A stretch of DNA of 64,000 bases from Alistipes sp. (GTDB taxonomy: Bacteria > Bacteroidota > Bacteroidia > Bacteroidales > Rikenellaceae). This document shows, piece by piece, positions 44,362 through 53,339 of the stretch. Within the stretch, counting starts at the first letter, position 1; the number at the start of each line of letters is the position of its first letter. Below the pieces are notes generated by a model. The model was not told the origin of the DNA. It ran no database searches and saw only the letters and a program-made list of their open reading frames with translations. Made by a program: the position numbers and the translations under genes. The stretch spans positions 1 through 64,000 of the forward strand of contig JAGBTP010000018.1 of the NCBI GenBank assembly GCA_017631255.1, given 5' to 3'.

Positions 44362-45330
44362 TTACAAATTTATTTGTAACATTCGCTCCATTGTCGCCCT
44401 TTCTTGCGATAAATCTACACACTCAAGTCCATTTATCGCCTCGAGCTGCCTCAGGCAAAACTCACGATAAGCCTCACTCTGTGGGTTGCGGGGACGGTGA
44501 TTTACGGCAGCGCATATTGCGTTTACCCTCTCCATCGTTGCCTTGGCTCTGGGCGAGATTGCAGCCTCGTAGAACTTCTCGACGATGTACTCCACAGCCT
44601 TGGATGAGGGGTGTACAAGGTCGTCGGCGTAGAAGCGGTAGTCGCGCAGGTCGTCGACGAGCATCTCGAAAGAGGGGAAGTAGACCACGCGGTCGCTGTG
44701 GCGGCGGCAGATAATGTCAATCGCTACGCGTAGTATCGCCTTGCTCAGCGAGTTATCCTCCAAACCTTCGCCTATGTGGCGTACAGGACTAACGGTGAGG
44801 AGAAGGCGCGAAGGTGTTGAGGTGACAATCTCCTCGAGGTAGGCGACGCACTCGTCCACGGTGAGCAGTTCACGACTAAAGAGCCGTTGCGGCTGCTTGT
44901 GGCAGTTAGCCACCACCTCGCCCGTAGAGCGTAGACGGTAGACCCACGCCGTACCGAGGGTGATGATGGTAAGGTCGGCATTGCGCAGAGCCTCAGCACC
45001 CTGCTCGAGGGCTGTGGTCACTGTGGCGTTAAGCTTGTCGTATGTCGGGGCGGATATTTGTGAGTGGAAGTTGTAGTTAACATAGTTGCCGTCAAGCTCT
45101 GTAATATCTTCAATCTTAGACTTATATCCCTTGCTCATATGTCGCACTGCGAGGGCTATTGATGCGGGGTTGAAGAGTGTGCCTGTGGGTGATGCCACGA
45201 CACGAAACTTGCTGCGACGCAGGTGGTCGGCGATGGTGGTGGCAAAGCAGGAGCCGAGGCATAGAATCTGGTGGCTATACTCGAGTGGCTCGCTCCACTT
45301 TTTGAGCTCTATCTCGGTGCGAAACTTCAT
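44362..45330 (-). CDS. GSCFA-domain protein
   Basis: 322 residues with the defining motif GSCFA at 26-30 and the downstream blocks TLGTAWVYR and LLLTVSPVRHIG. GSCFA proteins have an SGNH-hydrolase-like layout: Ser in the GSCF block, and DLVHPSSKAVEYI near 247 would hold the Asp/His. They are therefore suspected esterases or acyltransferases, without proven substrate. No signal peptide. It has a promoter that overlaps the divergent luxS promoter region. Confidence 0.85.
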   Translation of the reverse strand: MKFRTEIELKKWSEPLEYSHQILCLGSCFATTIADHLRRSKFRVVASPTGTLFNPASIALAVRHMSKGYKSKIEDITELDGNYVNYNFHSQISAPTYDKLNATVTTALEQGAEALRNADLTIITLGTAWVYRLRSTGEVVANCHKQPQRLFSRELLTVDECVAYLEEIVTSTPSRLLLTVSPVRHIGEGLEDNSLSKAILRVAIDIICRRHSDRVVYFPSFEMLVDDLRDYRFYADDLVHPSSKAVEYIVEKFYEAAISPRAKATMERVNAICAAVNHRPRNPQSEAYREFCLRQLEAINGLECVDLSQERATMERMLQINL

Positions 45331-45373
45331 AATTCTCTCTATTGGGGCGATAACTTATCGCGTTATTACTGTG

Positions 45374-45381
45374 CGAAGATA
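45374..45381 (-). promoter_or_regulatory. -7 element of the GSCFA gene
   Basis: Minus-strand TATCTTCG, one base off the consensus, about 43 bases upstream of the ATG. It is back to back with the luxS promoter. Confidence 0.45.
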
Positions 45382-45391
45382 ATATTTTTTA

Positions 45392-45420
45392 TTGGGATAG
45401 TCGAATTTTTATTAACTTTG
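45392..45420 (+). promoter_or_regulatory. promoter of luxS-nucleosidase operon
   Basis: TTG (45392-45394), an 18-base spacer and TAACTTTG (45413-45420). This predicts an unusually long leader of about 200 bases. Confidence 0.65.
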
Positions 45421-45435
45421 CGGAGTAAAGCTGTC

Positions 45436-45540
45436 TAACAAGGCTACTATGTCGTTATGCTCGCTCTTAAAATGCTCATTTACCCAAAGTAAACTCCGCT
45501 TTTACGAGCTTCGCAAGCATAAAATTATTAGCTCTTGTTG
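45436..45540. repeat. long imperfect palindrome A in the luxS leader
   Basis: The two arms pair with several bulges around an apex TTTAC-CCAAA-GTAAA (45479-45493). Clear stem blocks are 45468-45475 with 45498-45504, 45455-45460 with 45517-45522, and 45437-45443 with 45532-45539. The apex region 45474-45503 is nearly the same sequence as 58293-58322 in palindrome B. It lies wholly between genes. It may be one member of a dispersed palindromic repeat family or part of a regulatory leader. Confidence 0.6.
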
Positions 45541-45625
45541 TACAACTTCCTACGATGTGAGGCTGTCAACAAACTTGTTGGAGGGCAGTTGAAAATTAGT
45601 AACATAACTAAAACAGAATAATTCT

Positions 45626-46138
45626 ATGGAAAAGAGTATCGTATCATCGTTCGATGTAGATCACCGCACGCTCGACGCAGGTCTCTACCTTCGTTCGGTG
45701 TACACCATCAACGATCAGTATCAGGTGCGTTCGTGGGACTTACGCTTCCGTGCGCCTATGGCTCACGCACCACTCGGCTCAGGCGAGGTGCATACCATCG
45801 AGCACCTTATGGCCTACTATCTCCGTCTCGATGAGAAGATTGGTGCATCAATCGTGTCGTTCTGCCCTATGGGCTGCAAGACGGGCTTCTACCTCTCGAC
45901 AATGCAGAATGTAGAGGCTGAGGATGTGCGTCTTGCGCTGGCAAATGTCTATAAGAAGGTATTTCCGCTTAAGTCGTCGGCCGACATCGTGGGTCTTAAC
46001 GAAGTGCAGTGTGGTAACCCTGGCCTCTATGCTATTGACACCACAAATGCAGCTATGGCGGAGTATATGCGCACGCTCTTTACTGCCGACGAGGCTGCGG
46101 CGCTGGGTATAGGCGGTGTATATGAAAAGTGGTGGTAG
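45626..46138 (+). CDS. luxS: S-ribosylhomocysteine lyase
   Basis: 170 residues. Splits S-ribosylhomocysteine into homocysteine and DPD, the AI-2 precursor. The zinc site H-x-x-E-H is at 56-60 (HTIEH) with a Cys near 128 (QCGNPG), and the catalytic Cys84 is in GCKTGFYL. It is followed after one base by a nucleosidase gene. Together they perform both steps of the S-adenosylhomocysteine recycling route. Confidence 0.97.
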   Translation: MEKSIVSSFDVDHRTLDAGLYLRSVYTINDQYQVRSWDLRFRAPMAHAPLGSGEVHTIEHLMAYYLRLDEKIGASIVSFCPMGCKTGFYLSTMQNVEAEDVRLALANVYKKVFPLKSSADIVGLNEVQCGNPGLYAIDTTNAAMAEYMRTLFTADEAAALGIGGVYEKWW

Positions 46139-46139
46139 T

Positions 46140-46730
46140 ATGAGAGTGTTGATTTGCGCCCCAACATCGCGCGAGTATCGCGCTATGCGCTATGCGCTGG
46201 ATAAAGCTAAGGTGTTGAAGCACAGCTACGACCTCAAGGAGGTGGGCATCGGTAAGGCCCTCTCGTCGGCAGGTGTGTCGCGTGCCCTCACGCTCGCAAC
46301 CGATAAGTATGATATGCTCGCCGTTATAGGCTTTGCTGCTGCGGCACTTGGTCGTAAGCAGGGCGATATCGTTATGCCATCGCGTGCCATTCACCACGAT
46401 GCCATCATCCCTGAGGGCTTCTGCCCTGAGATTACTGACCCTCGCACGCTTTGTGGTACGGATGCTGAGACCGTATTTACTGGAGACTCGTTCGTAAATG
46501 CCGACATCGTGCGCGAGATTAAGGCTCGCTTTGGCGTGGAGTGCGGTCTCTTCGATATGGAAATTGCGGCGATATGCCAGGTGGCGGAGCTATACGATAA
46601 CATCCCCGTTGTGGCGGTGAAGTATGTGTCGGATGTCCCTGAGGCTGGCCACTCGGAGCACTCGTATGACGAGTTTGCAGATGCTCATTCGGACTTCACA
46701 CCGCTGCTTGAGCGCCTCGAGCAGTTGTAG
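46140..46730 (+). CDS. methylthioadenosine/S-adenosylhomocysteine nucleosidase-like protein
   Basis: 196 residues from the ATG at 46140 (MRVLICAPTSREYRAM). The frame extends eight codons upstream into luxS, but family alignment and the one-base gap favour this start. PNP/UDP phosphorylase fold with GIGKALSSAG, the catalytic-loop FDMEIAAICQVA (usually FDMEGAAIAQ) and VKYVSDV. It should remove adenine from S-adenosylhomocysteine, feeding LuxS, and it directly follows luxS. Confidence 0.88.
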   Translation: MRVLICAPTSREYRAMRYALDKAKVLKHSYDLKEVGIGKALSSAGVSRALTLATDKYDMLAVIGFAAAALGRKQGDIVMPSRAIHHDAIIPEGFCPEITDPRTLCGTDAETVFTGDSFVNADIVREIKARFGVECGLFDMEIAAICQVAELYDNIPVVAVKYVSDVPEAGHSEHSYDEFADAHSDFTPLLERLEQL

Positions 46731-46752
46731 AGTAGGGGTGTGATAACAAATG

Positions 46753-46792
46753 ATTAGGGAGGTTGTGAGTGAAAACTCGTAACCTCCCTAAT
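46753..46792. terminator. bidirectional terminator after the nucleosidase gene
   Basis: A perfect 12-bp stem (46753-46764 with 46781-46792) with an inner GAGT/ACTC stem, between converging genes. Confidence 0.8.
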
Positions 46793-46810
46793 TGCGTTAA
46801 TCATAGTGTG

Positions 46811-48460
46811 TTAGTTGATGCGACACTTACGCGTGGTGCTCACCGTGCGTGATGCGTGTGTCGCTGCGCGTGTGCCGTAAAACTCACCATAGGCGGTGCA
46901 CTCGCCGCTGAGGCTATAACCCATATCGTCTTTAACCGCAATGGTTACGGTGAAGGTCTCGTCGCCATTGTCCACAATCTCGATTTGGCCGTCGACGATA
47001 GGTGCTGAGCCCAGGACGCTGTAATTGTAGTCATAGAGGCTATACCACGACCAGAAGATGTTGCCGTCGGCATTGACATAGCCGGGAAGTGCCATTTGCG
47101 CCTGGTTCAGGTCGTTAGATACGGGGAAGGTGCCAATGGGGTAGTCGGCATCGAGGTCTGTGAGCAGCTCGAAGCAGAAGCTATTGCCCGTAGCGTAGTC
47201 GTCGACAAAGTACATCCAGGTGCTCTTGCCAATGACATAGTAGTCGCCGTAGCACTCGGCATATATTGCACCGTCGCTAAACTCCACGACGAGGTCGCCG
47301 TCGAGGGTCGACTGCTCGCCTGGGGCGAATGATGGACCGAAGTTCTGGCTATTGTCCACGCTTGTCTGCTTGCAGAAGTAGTGGTGGAGGTTACCATCCG
47401 CGTCGTAGAGCTTTGCCTCGATGCCCCCTGCCGTCACGCTCACGCTGCCCGATACAAAGAATATCTCCTCGCCCTCGGTCTCGTTGGTGATGTAGAGCGA
47501 CGAGTAGTATGAACTGATGGTGCCAGCTATGTTGCTATTCAGTGTGTCCAACTCATACTCACCCTCAGGTGCTGAGAACGAGATGTTGTAGTTTTCGGCA
47601 GGCGCTGCGGCATAGAGGTCGAGGAAGAGGTATGTGCTGTTCTCGAGGAGTGTTACCTCGCCGGTGATGATGTCGAGGCAGTTTGCTACGGTTGACAGCA
47701 CGAGTGAGTAGTTGTAGTCGCTCTCGGTAGCACCATATTGGTTGCCAAAGAAGATGCCAGAAAGGTAGCTGAGCTCAGTATATGTAGGCTCTGGTGCTAC
47801 GCCCTCGGCCGCTGCCTGATAGATGCTTACGCTGTCGCTAAGGTCACCGTATGAGAGGGTGATGATAGCGGTGCGTGATTCGGTAGACTCATTCTTTGCA
47901 ATGCTAAATATCATAAGGTTATCATCCTCAGATAGCAGTGTCGCCCACTCAGGTGCGCTCGTAACCTCCACGCTGACATCCTCAATAGGGTTCTCGACGC
48001 TATACCACACCTCTATCTCACCACCCTCGGCAGCAACACGCACTTCGGGTGATGTGATTGCAAATGTGGTCTCGAGTTCCTCGTTTATGGAGCCTTGCTG
48101 CTCGACCGTAACGATGTGCTCAATGTCGCCGTATGTAAGGGTAATGCTGCCTGTGCGAGGCTCGGTGGAGTAGTTCTTGAGCACTACGAACATAACCTCA
48201 TTATCGGCGTGCGTGGCGGTCTGCATCCACTCGTCGGAGTAGACAACCTCGACCCAAAGACCCTCGATGCGGTTCTCGAGCGTATATGTCACACTTGCAT
48301 AGCCGCCCTCGGCCTTAACTTCGATTGTGTTATCGGAGGTGAGGATAAATGTTGGCTCTGGCTGAGGCTCTGGCTCTGGTGTAGGCTCCACAGGCGCATC
48401 CTTCTGGCACGACGCCAACGATAGGGCGCAAAGGGTGAGTAAAAGGTAAAATCGGTTCAT
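46811..48460 (-). CDS. BACON-domain lipoprotein
   Basis: About 549 residues from the ATG at 48460 (MNRFYLLLTLC). The SPII lipobox gives Cys18 (LSLASC), followed by an acidic EPxPEPEP linker. Two BACON-type Ig domains (about 35-115 and 125-205) each end in I-T-x-x-Q/Y-Q/A strands. A larger beta-rich C-terminal region (about 225-545) has regular repeats of [FY]-x-[DE]-[LY]. BACON domains often bind mucin or glycans, so surface glycan contact is plausible but not shown. Single gene with its own promoter. Confidence 0.82.
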   Translation of the reverse strand: MNRFYLLLTLCALSLASCQKDAPVEPTPEPEPQPEPTFILTSDNTIEVKAEGGYASVTYTLENRIEGLWVEVVYSDEWMQTATHADNEVMFVVLKNYSTEPRTGSITLTYGDIEHIVTVEQQGSINEELETTFAITSPEVRVAAEGGEIEVWYSVENPIEDVSVEVTSAPEWATLLSEDDNLMIFSIAKNESTESRTAIITLSYGDLSDSVSIYQAAAEGVAPEPTYTELSYLSGIFFGNQYGATESDYNYSLVLSTVANCLDIITGEVTLLENSTYLFLDLYAAAPAENYNISFSAPEGEYELDTLNSNIAGTISSYYSSLYITNETEGEEIFFVSGSVSVTAGGIEAKLYDADGNLHHYFCKQTSVDNSQNFGPSFAPGEQSTLDGDLVVEFSDGAIYAECYGDYYVIGKSTWMYFVDDYATGNSFCFELLTDLDADYPIGTFPVSNDLNQAQMALPGYVNADGNIFWSWYSLYDYNYSVLGSAPIVDGQIEIVDNGDETFTVTIAVKDDMGYSLSGECTAYGEFYGTRAATHASRTVSTTRKCRIN

Positions 48461-48497
48461 AGTATTAGTATTAAAGTGTTTGCTAATTAAACAAATA

Positions 48498-48526
48498 CAA
48501 AGATAATATTTTTGAGCGATAATCAA
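48498..48526 (-). promoter_or_regulatory. promoter of the BACON lipoprotein gene
   Basis: Minus-strand TTG (48526-48524), an 18-base spacer and TATCTTTG (48505-48498), giving a leader of about 35 bases. Confidence 0.65.
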
Positions 48527-48601
48527 AGCGCTTCGTCGGTGAGTTTTGCGCCTAGGTGGCGCTATTGGAAAAGGTTATCTTGTCTCTTAGCGGGTTGATA
48601 C

Positions 48602-48635
48602 AAAAAAATCACCCAGAGCCGAGGCCCTGGGTGAT
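48602..48635 (-). terminator. intrinsic terminator of gyrA-TPR
   Basis: A nine-bp stem (48608-48616 with 48627-48635) followed by seven T on the minus strand. Confidence 0.85.
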
Positions 48636-48677
48636 CTGTGTTAGCTTGGTGATGCTAATGCCTCACCGTTGCACGAT

Positions 48678-50042
48678 TTAGCGAGTTGCAACGAACAACT
48701 CGTGGTACTTGTTGTACTTATCCATCATACCATCCATATCACGGAGACGGAAGCAGAGGCTGTTGAGGAACTCGATAGTACCTACATCGGTTGGGTTGTA
48801 GGTGTGAGCCTTCTCCAACCATGGAATAGCCTCAGCATATACGAGGTTAATCTTCGCGTTCTCAGCCTCATACTGGTCGTAGTCGAGACCTGTGTTGGTG
48901 TTAAGCTCGTTCACGAGGGCGTTAGCCTTCTCGATGATGAAGTAGCCTACATAGAAGTTTGGCTCGAATGACTCAGGACGCAACTCAGCGCACTTTATGA
49001 ATGAGTTGATACACTCGTCGTAGTTGTTAAGTGCGTTGAACACGCGACCACGGCCAAACCACAAGTCGTAGTTAGTAGGGTTCTCCTTGAGTGATGACTC
49101 GATCATAACCACGAGCTCTGCTGGATCACCTACGCCCTCCTCAGCAGTGTAGAACTGCATAAGACCGTCGAGGATAGTAGAGTTCTTTGGGAAGAGGTTG
49201 ATACCCTTGAGAAGAGTCTCCTTGGCCTTTGCAAGGTAGAGCTCACGGTTAGCCTCCTTCTGACCATAGTAGCAGTGGAAGAGGTAGTAGAAGATGTTAC
49301 CCTCGTCGTCAGTGTAGCCATTTGCAATAGCCTCACAGAATACGCGCTCGCCGTTAGCGAAGCTTGCCATAGCCTCTGCTGCGTCAGTTGCCGATGCAGC
49401 GTAGATGGTGTACTGCATACCTGCGTTAAAGAGGTAGTTGTTGTCTGGAGTCTGCTCAGGAGATACGCTGTGAGCACGGAAAGCAGTCTCGAAAGCCTTA
49501 GCTGAGTCGAGGATGCGACCAACGCTGTTGAGTGCGTCGCCCTGCTCTGCAAGAGCGTTAGCCAAGGTGTTCAAACCCTCAGCAACCTTAGTAGCCTGCT
49601 TAGGATCGAGCTCCAAAGCCTTAGCGTATGACTCGATAGCGGTCTCAGCGAGGTTCTCCTTAATAGACTTCTTCTGGTTCCAACCCTCGATCATATAAGC
49701 ATCTGGGCTTACATATACATCTACATACTCATAAACGAGAACGATCATAGGCTGACCCATCAACTCGCCCTCGACCATATCCTGTGGCTGGCCAACATTC
49801 ATCTGGAGCACCTGCACAGGCACACCACGACCGAGCTCCTTAGTAGGTGCGATAAATGCGTCGGTGTAAGCCTTACCGCGTGCCATCCAAGTAGCAGCCT
49901 TGATGCCCTTCTTAGCGTCTGCTACGGCAGCATCAGCCTTCTCGAGCTTAGCAAGCTCCGATGAAGTGTTCACCTTCTGTGCGTTTGCTGCTGGCAATGC
50001 AAACATCATCATTGCGGCAGCCAAAAACAAAAACTTCTTCAT
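48678..50042 (-). CDS. periplasmic tetratricopeptide-repeat protein
   Basis: 454 residues with a signal peptide (about 21, ANAQ). About six to seven TPR-like helix pairs follow, best seen at ESYAKALELDPKQ (near 138) and NALNNYDECINSFIKCAELRPESF (near 340), with helical repeats to the end. It should act as a periplasmic or outer-membrane scaffold. It begins 31 bases after gyrA and shares its terminator, so it is probably co-transcribed. I have seen this gyrA-TPR order as a Bacteroidota trait. No partner is evident. Confidence 0.85.
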   Translation of the reverse strand: MKKFLFLAAAMMMFALPAANAQKVNTSSELAKLEKADAAVADAKKGIKAATWMARGKAYTDAFIAPTKELGRGVPVQVLQMNVGQPQDMVEGELMGQPMIVLVYEYVDVYVSPDAYMIEGWNQKKSIKENLAETAIESYAKALELDPKQATKVAEGLNTLANALAEQGDALNSVGRILDSAKAFETAFRAHSVSPEQTPDNNYLFNAGMQYTIYAASATDAAEAMASFANGERVFCEAIANGYTDDEGNIFYYLFHCYYGQKEANRELYLAKAKETLLKGINLFPKNSTILDGLMQFYTAEEGVGDPAELVVMIESSLKENPTNYDLWFGRGRVFNALNNYDECINSFIKCAELRPESFEPNFYVGYFIIEKANALVNELNTNTGLDYDQYEAENAKINLVYAEAIPWLEKAHTYNPTDVGTIEFLNSLCFRLRDMDGMMDKYNKYHELFVATR

Positions 50043-50072
50043 AACTTAGTGTTGTTGTATTATGTGTTAAAC

Positions 50073-52649
50073 TTATTCATTGCTATTCTCTACGGTCTCC
50101 GCCACCTGAGTACCCTCAGCAGCAGTTACCTCGCCCTCGGCAGTTGCACCCTCTACGGCTGCACCCTCGGTCTCGATGTCGTCGTCGGTCTTAGGCACTG
50201 CGGTAACAGATGCGATGGCGTCACCCTCACGAAGGTCGATAACCTTAACGCCCTGTGTAGCACGACCCGCAACGCGAATCTGGTCTACCGAGGTGCGGAT
50301 GGTGAGGCCCGAACGGTTGATGATCATAAGATCGTTGTCGTCGGTAACGGCCTGAATCGAGATGAGGTCGCCCGTCTTCTCGGTGATGTTAATGGTCTTA
50401 ACACCCTTACCACCACGGTTCGTCACGCGATACTCCTCAAGGTCGGTACGCTTACCAAAGCCATTCTCGCTGAGTACGAGTACATCCTGCTGCGACTCTG
50501 GCTCGATGGCGATCATACCGATAACCTCGTTGTTGTCCTCAATCGAGATTGCCCTCACACCCGAACTTACGCGACCCATTGGGCGTACGGTAGACTCGTT
50601 GAAGCGGATAGCACGACCCTCGCGTGATGCGATCATAATCTCTGCGTTGCCGCTGGTGAGCTTAACCTCGAGCAGCTGGTCGCCCTCTCTAATAACGATC
50701 GCCTTAACGCCGTTAGTGCGTGGACGAGAATAATCCTCGAGTGTTGTCTTCTTGATGATACCACGCTTGGTACACATCACAAGGTAGTTGTTCTCGACAA
50801 ACTCCTTATCGGCGATGTTCTTCACATTGATATATGCACGAACCTTGTCGCCTGGCTCGATCTGGATGACATTCTGTATTGCGCGACCCTTCGATGAGCG
50901 TGTGCCCTCAGGAATCTGGTAAACCTTGAGCCAGTAGCAGCGGCCCATTTCGGTGAAGAACATCATCGTGTTGTGCATCGACGCTACATAGATGTGCTCG
51001 ATGAAGTCCTCGTCGCGTGTAGCGCTACCCTTAGCACCCTTGCCACCACGATTCTGTGTGCGGTACTCGGCAAGAGGCGTGCGCTTGATGTAGCCCATAT
51101 GCGAGATGGTGATAACCATATCGTCATCGGCGTAGAAGTCCTCTGGGTTGAACTCCTCAGATGAGTAGACAATCTCCGAGCGGCGCTCGTCGCCATACTT
51201 GTCCTTCATCTCCTGAAGCTCGTCCTTGATAATCTGCATCTGAAGGTCTACATTCGAGAGTACATCGTTGAGGTAGTTGATGGTCTTAACAAGCTCGTCG
51301 TGCTCGGCAAGGAGCTGCTCGCGCTGCAAGCCTGTGAGCTGGCGCAAACGCATCTCGAGGATGGCTGCTGTCTGCAACTCTGAGAGACCGAAGCGCTCCT
51401 GAAGGCGTGTGCGTGCCTCCTCGGTGGTCTTCGATGAGCGGATGATGTTAACAACCTCGTCGATGTTATCCTGTGCAATAAGCAGACCCTTGACGATGTG
51501 GAGACGCTCCTCGGCCTTCTGCAAGTCGAAGCGTGAGCGGCGCACGATGACATCGTGACGGTGGTCCACGAAGTGGCGAATGAGCTCCTTGAGGTTGAGA
51601 AGCTGTGGACGGCCATTTACAAGGGCGATGTTGTTCACCGCAAACGATGACTGCAATGGCGTATTCTTGTAGAGCGTGTTGAGTACAACGCTTGCCACAG
51701 CATCCTGCTTGAGGATAACCACGATACGCATACCCTGACGGTCCGACTCGTCGTTGATGTACGAGATACCCTCAATCTTCTTCTCGTTGATAAGGTCGGC
51801 GATGCGCTTAATCATCTCCGCCTTGTTCACCATATATGGAATCTCGGTGATTACGATGCACTCTCTGCCTGACGCTGTGTGCTCAATCTCAGTCTTGGCA
51901 CGCATAACCACACGACCACGACCTGTAAGGAGGGCCTCCTTAACACCCTCGTAGCCGTAGATGATACCGCCAGTAGGGAAGTCAGGACCCTTGACATATT
52001 CCAAGAGCTCCTCGCACTCACACTCAGGGTTGTCGATATAGGCGCAGCAGGCGTCCACCACCTCCGAGAGGTTGTGTGGTGCCATATTTGTGGCCATACC
52101 AACGGCGATACCGCTCGCACCGTTAACCAGCAAGAGTGGAATCTTTGTAGGGAGTACGGTAGGCTCCTTGAGAGTGTCGTCGAAGTTGAGACCCCAATCG
52201 ATAGTCTCCTTCTCGATATCGGCCATCACCTCGTCGGTAATCTTCTGCATACGCGCCTCGGTGTAACGCATCGCCGCAGGTGAGTCGCCGTCCATAGAAC
52301 CGAAGTTACCCTGACCCTCTACGAGTGGGTAGCGCATCGACCAGTCCTGCGCCATACGCACCATAGCCTCGTAAACAGAGCTATCGCCGTGTGGGTGGAA
52401 CTTACCGAGTACATCACCGACGATACGGGCGCTCTTACGCGTAGGCTTATCCGACGAAAGGTTAAGCTCAGCTGCCATATCATACAAAATACGACGATGT
52501 ACGGGCTTAAGACCATCGCGCACATCGGGCAGTGCTCGCGACACGATTACCGACATCGAGTAGTCGATATATGCCGACTTCATCTGCTCTTCGAGGTTTA
52601 CCTGGACAATGCGACCAGTACCACCTGTGTTATTCAACTCTTCTGACAT
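50073..52649 (-). CDS. gyrA: DNA gyrase subunit A
   Basis: 858 residues. N-terminal breakage-reunion domain with the catalytic Tyr129 (AAMRYTEAR). The GyrA box in the C-terminal beta-pinwheel reads QNRGGKG, and the tail is acidic and Glu/Ala-rich. In the quinolone region [10 protein letters not shown], the positions matching E. coli Ser83 and Asp87 are Ser90 and Glu94. The Ser is the sensitive type, and Glu is a natural alternative at the other site. Introduces negative supercoils with GyrB, which is elsewhere. Confidence 0.97.
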   Translation of the reverse strand: MSEELNNTGGTGRIVQVNLEEQMKSAYIDYSMSVIVSRALPDVRDGLKPVHRRILYDMAAELNLSSDKPTRKSARIVGDVLGKFHPHGDSSVYEAMVRMAQDWSMRYPLVEGQGNFGSMDGDSPAAMRYTEARMQKITDEVMADIEKETIDWGLNFDDTLKEPTVLPTKIPLLLVNGASGIAVGMATNMAPHNLSEVVDACCAYIDNPECECEELLEYVKGPDFPTGGIIYGYEGVKEALLTGRGRVVMRAKTEIEHTASGRECIVITEIPYMVNKAEMIKRIADLINEKKIEGISYINDESDRQGMRIVVILKQDAVASVVLNTLYKNTPLQSSFAVNNIALVNGRPQLLNLKELIRHFVDHRHDVIVRRSRFDLQKAEERLHIVKGLLIAQDNIDEVVNIIRSSKTTEEARTRLQERFGLSELQTAAILEMRLRQLTGLQREQLLAEHDELVKTINYLNDVLSNVDLQMQIIKDELQEMKDKYGDERRSEIVYSSEEFNPEDFYADDDMVITISHMGYIKRTPLAEYRTQNRGGKGAKGSATRDEDFIEHIYVASMHNTMMFFTEMGRCYWLKVYQIPEGTRSSKGRAIQNVIQIEPGDKVRAYINVKNIADKEFVENNYLVMCTKRGIIKKTTLEDYSRPRTNGVKAIVIREGDQLLEVKLTSGNAEIMIASREGRAIRFNESTVRPMGRVSSGVRAISIEDNNEVIGMIAIEPESQQDVLVLSENGFGKRTDLEEYRVTNRGGKGVKTINITEKTGDLISIQAVTDDNDLMIINRSGLTIRTSVDQIRVAGRATQGVKVIDLREGDAIASVTAVPKTDDDIETEGAAVEGATAEGEVTAAEGTQVAETVENSNE

Positions 52650-52769
52650 ATTCAGTTTATATTATACTTTTAATCTCTTGAGCATTGTTCGACCCCAACG
52701 ACGGCATCGAGGGCATAGGCTCGGTCGGTGCTTGGTTGTGGCCATACTATATATAAATATATAGACTCG

Positions 52770-52800
52770 CAAATTTACTTCTTTTTTTTCGTTTTGCCAA
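52770..52800 (-). promoter_or_regulatory. promoter of gyrA
   Basis: Minus-strand TTG (52800-52798), a 20-base spacer and TAAATTTG (52777-52770). The leader is about 115 bases. Confidence 0.7.
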
Positions 52801-52972
52801 CATTTAGCCAGAAAAAGTGAATCTTCGTTACGCTCTTTTTCTAAAATTGTCGCCGTAAAGGGCTTTTTTAGCCTCTCTGATGCATTTTTACTCCTTGCTC
52901 GACCCCACCACGAGGCGCAAGGTGTTGTTTAATGAGATACTGTTTTAATTTTATTAGAAAATATTTTTATCA

Positions 52973-53125
52973 TTGTGAAGCTGCTTTAGGTTTCTTAGAG
53001 TCTGTTTTCGGCATATTTTCTTTCTGACCTATTGAAAATAGCCCGCTATTCCCTGCAAGATGCGAAAGAAAACCTACTCGAAAGCAGCTCACAAATAATC
53101 CGAAGTAGAATTCAAACAGCTTCGG
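52973..53125. repeat. long imperfect palindrome C with adjoining hairpin
   Basis: The outer arms pair as 52973-52987 with 53081-53094 (14 pairs, one bulge). An inner block 52988-52996 pairs with 53068-53074, and GCAT at 53011 pairs with ATGC at 53063. A small hairpin AATAG/CTATT (53037-53050) sits near the centre. A second hairpin CCGAAG/CTTCGG (53100-53125) follows. It does not contain the apex shared by palindromes A and B. Confidence 0.5.
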
Positions 53126-53267
53126 AGAGGTCGCAAATGGCGGAAAATGGGTGGCGGCACGATGCGGGGAGTAGTTGGTTCGTAGTTGTGCTGAGATGGC
53201 GGGAGAATGGGGTGTGGTTGTACCGAGGGGGCGTGGATGTGGGGTGGGGCTATACGAGATATAAATA

Positions 53268-53308
53268 AGTTTCCCCATCTCCGATATGTGCGGAAATGGG
53301 GAACTTGA
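53268..53308 (-). terminator. probable terminator after the GH84 gene
   Basis: An 11-bp stem with one bulged base (about 53268-53279 with 53298-53308). On the minus strand it is followed by an AT-rich stretch rather than a clean T tract. Confidence 0.5.
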
Positions 53309-53339
53309 AACTGCGTGGTACGCTATTTATTGCTGTGCT

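Larger units (their letters stand above)
52650..53339. other. 690-base gene-free interval between gyrA and the GH84 gene
   Basis: From left to right this holds the gyrA leader and promoter (52770-52800), an AGAAAAAG/CTTTTTCT inverted repeat (near 52811-52841), long imperfect palindrome C (52973-53094) plus a small hairpin, a strongly G-rich tract (53126-53255), and a hairpin that probably ends the GH84 transcript (53268-53308). Open frames of 78-102 codons cross it, but I do not believe they are genes. Confidence 0.65.

Noticed and set aside
52970..53278. A 102-codon minus-strand frame in the gyrA-GH84 gap
   Set aside because: It reads through palindrome C and the C-rich complement of the G tract. 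It has no promoter at the right distance and low-complexity composition. The underlying repeat explains it better.
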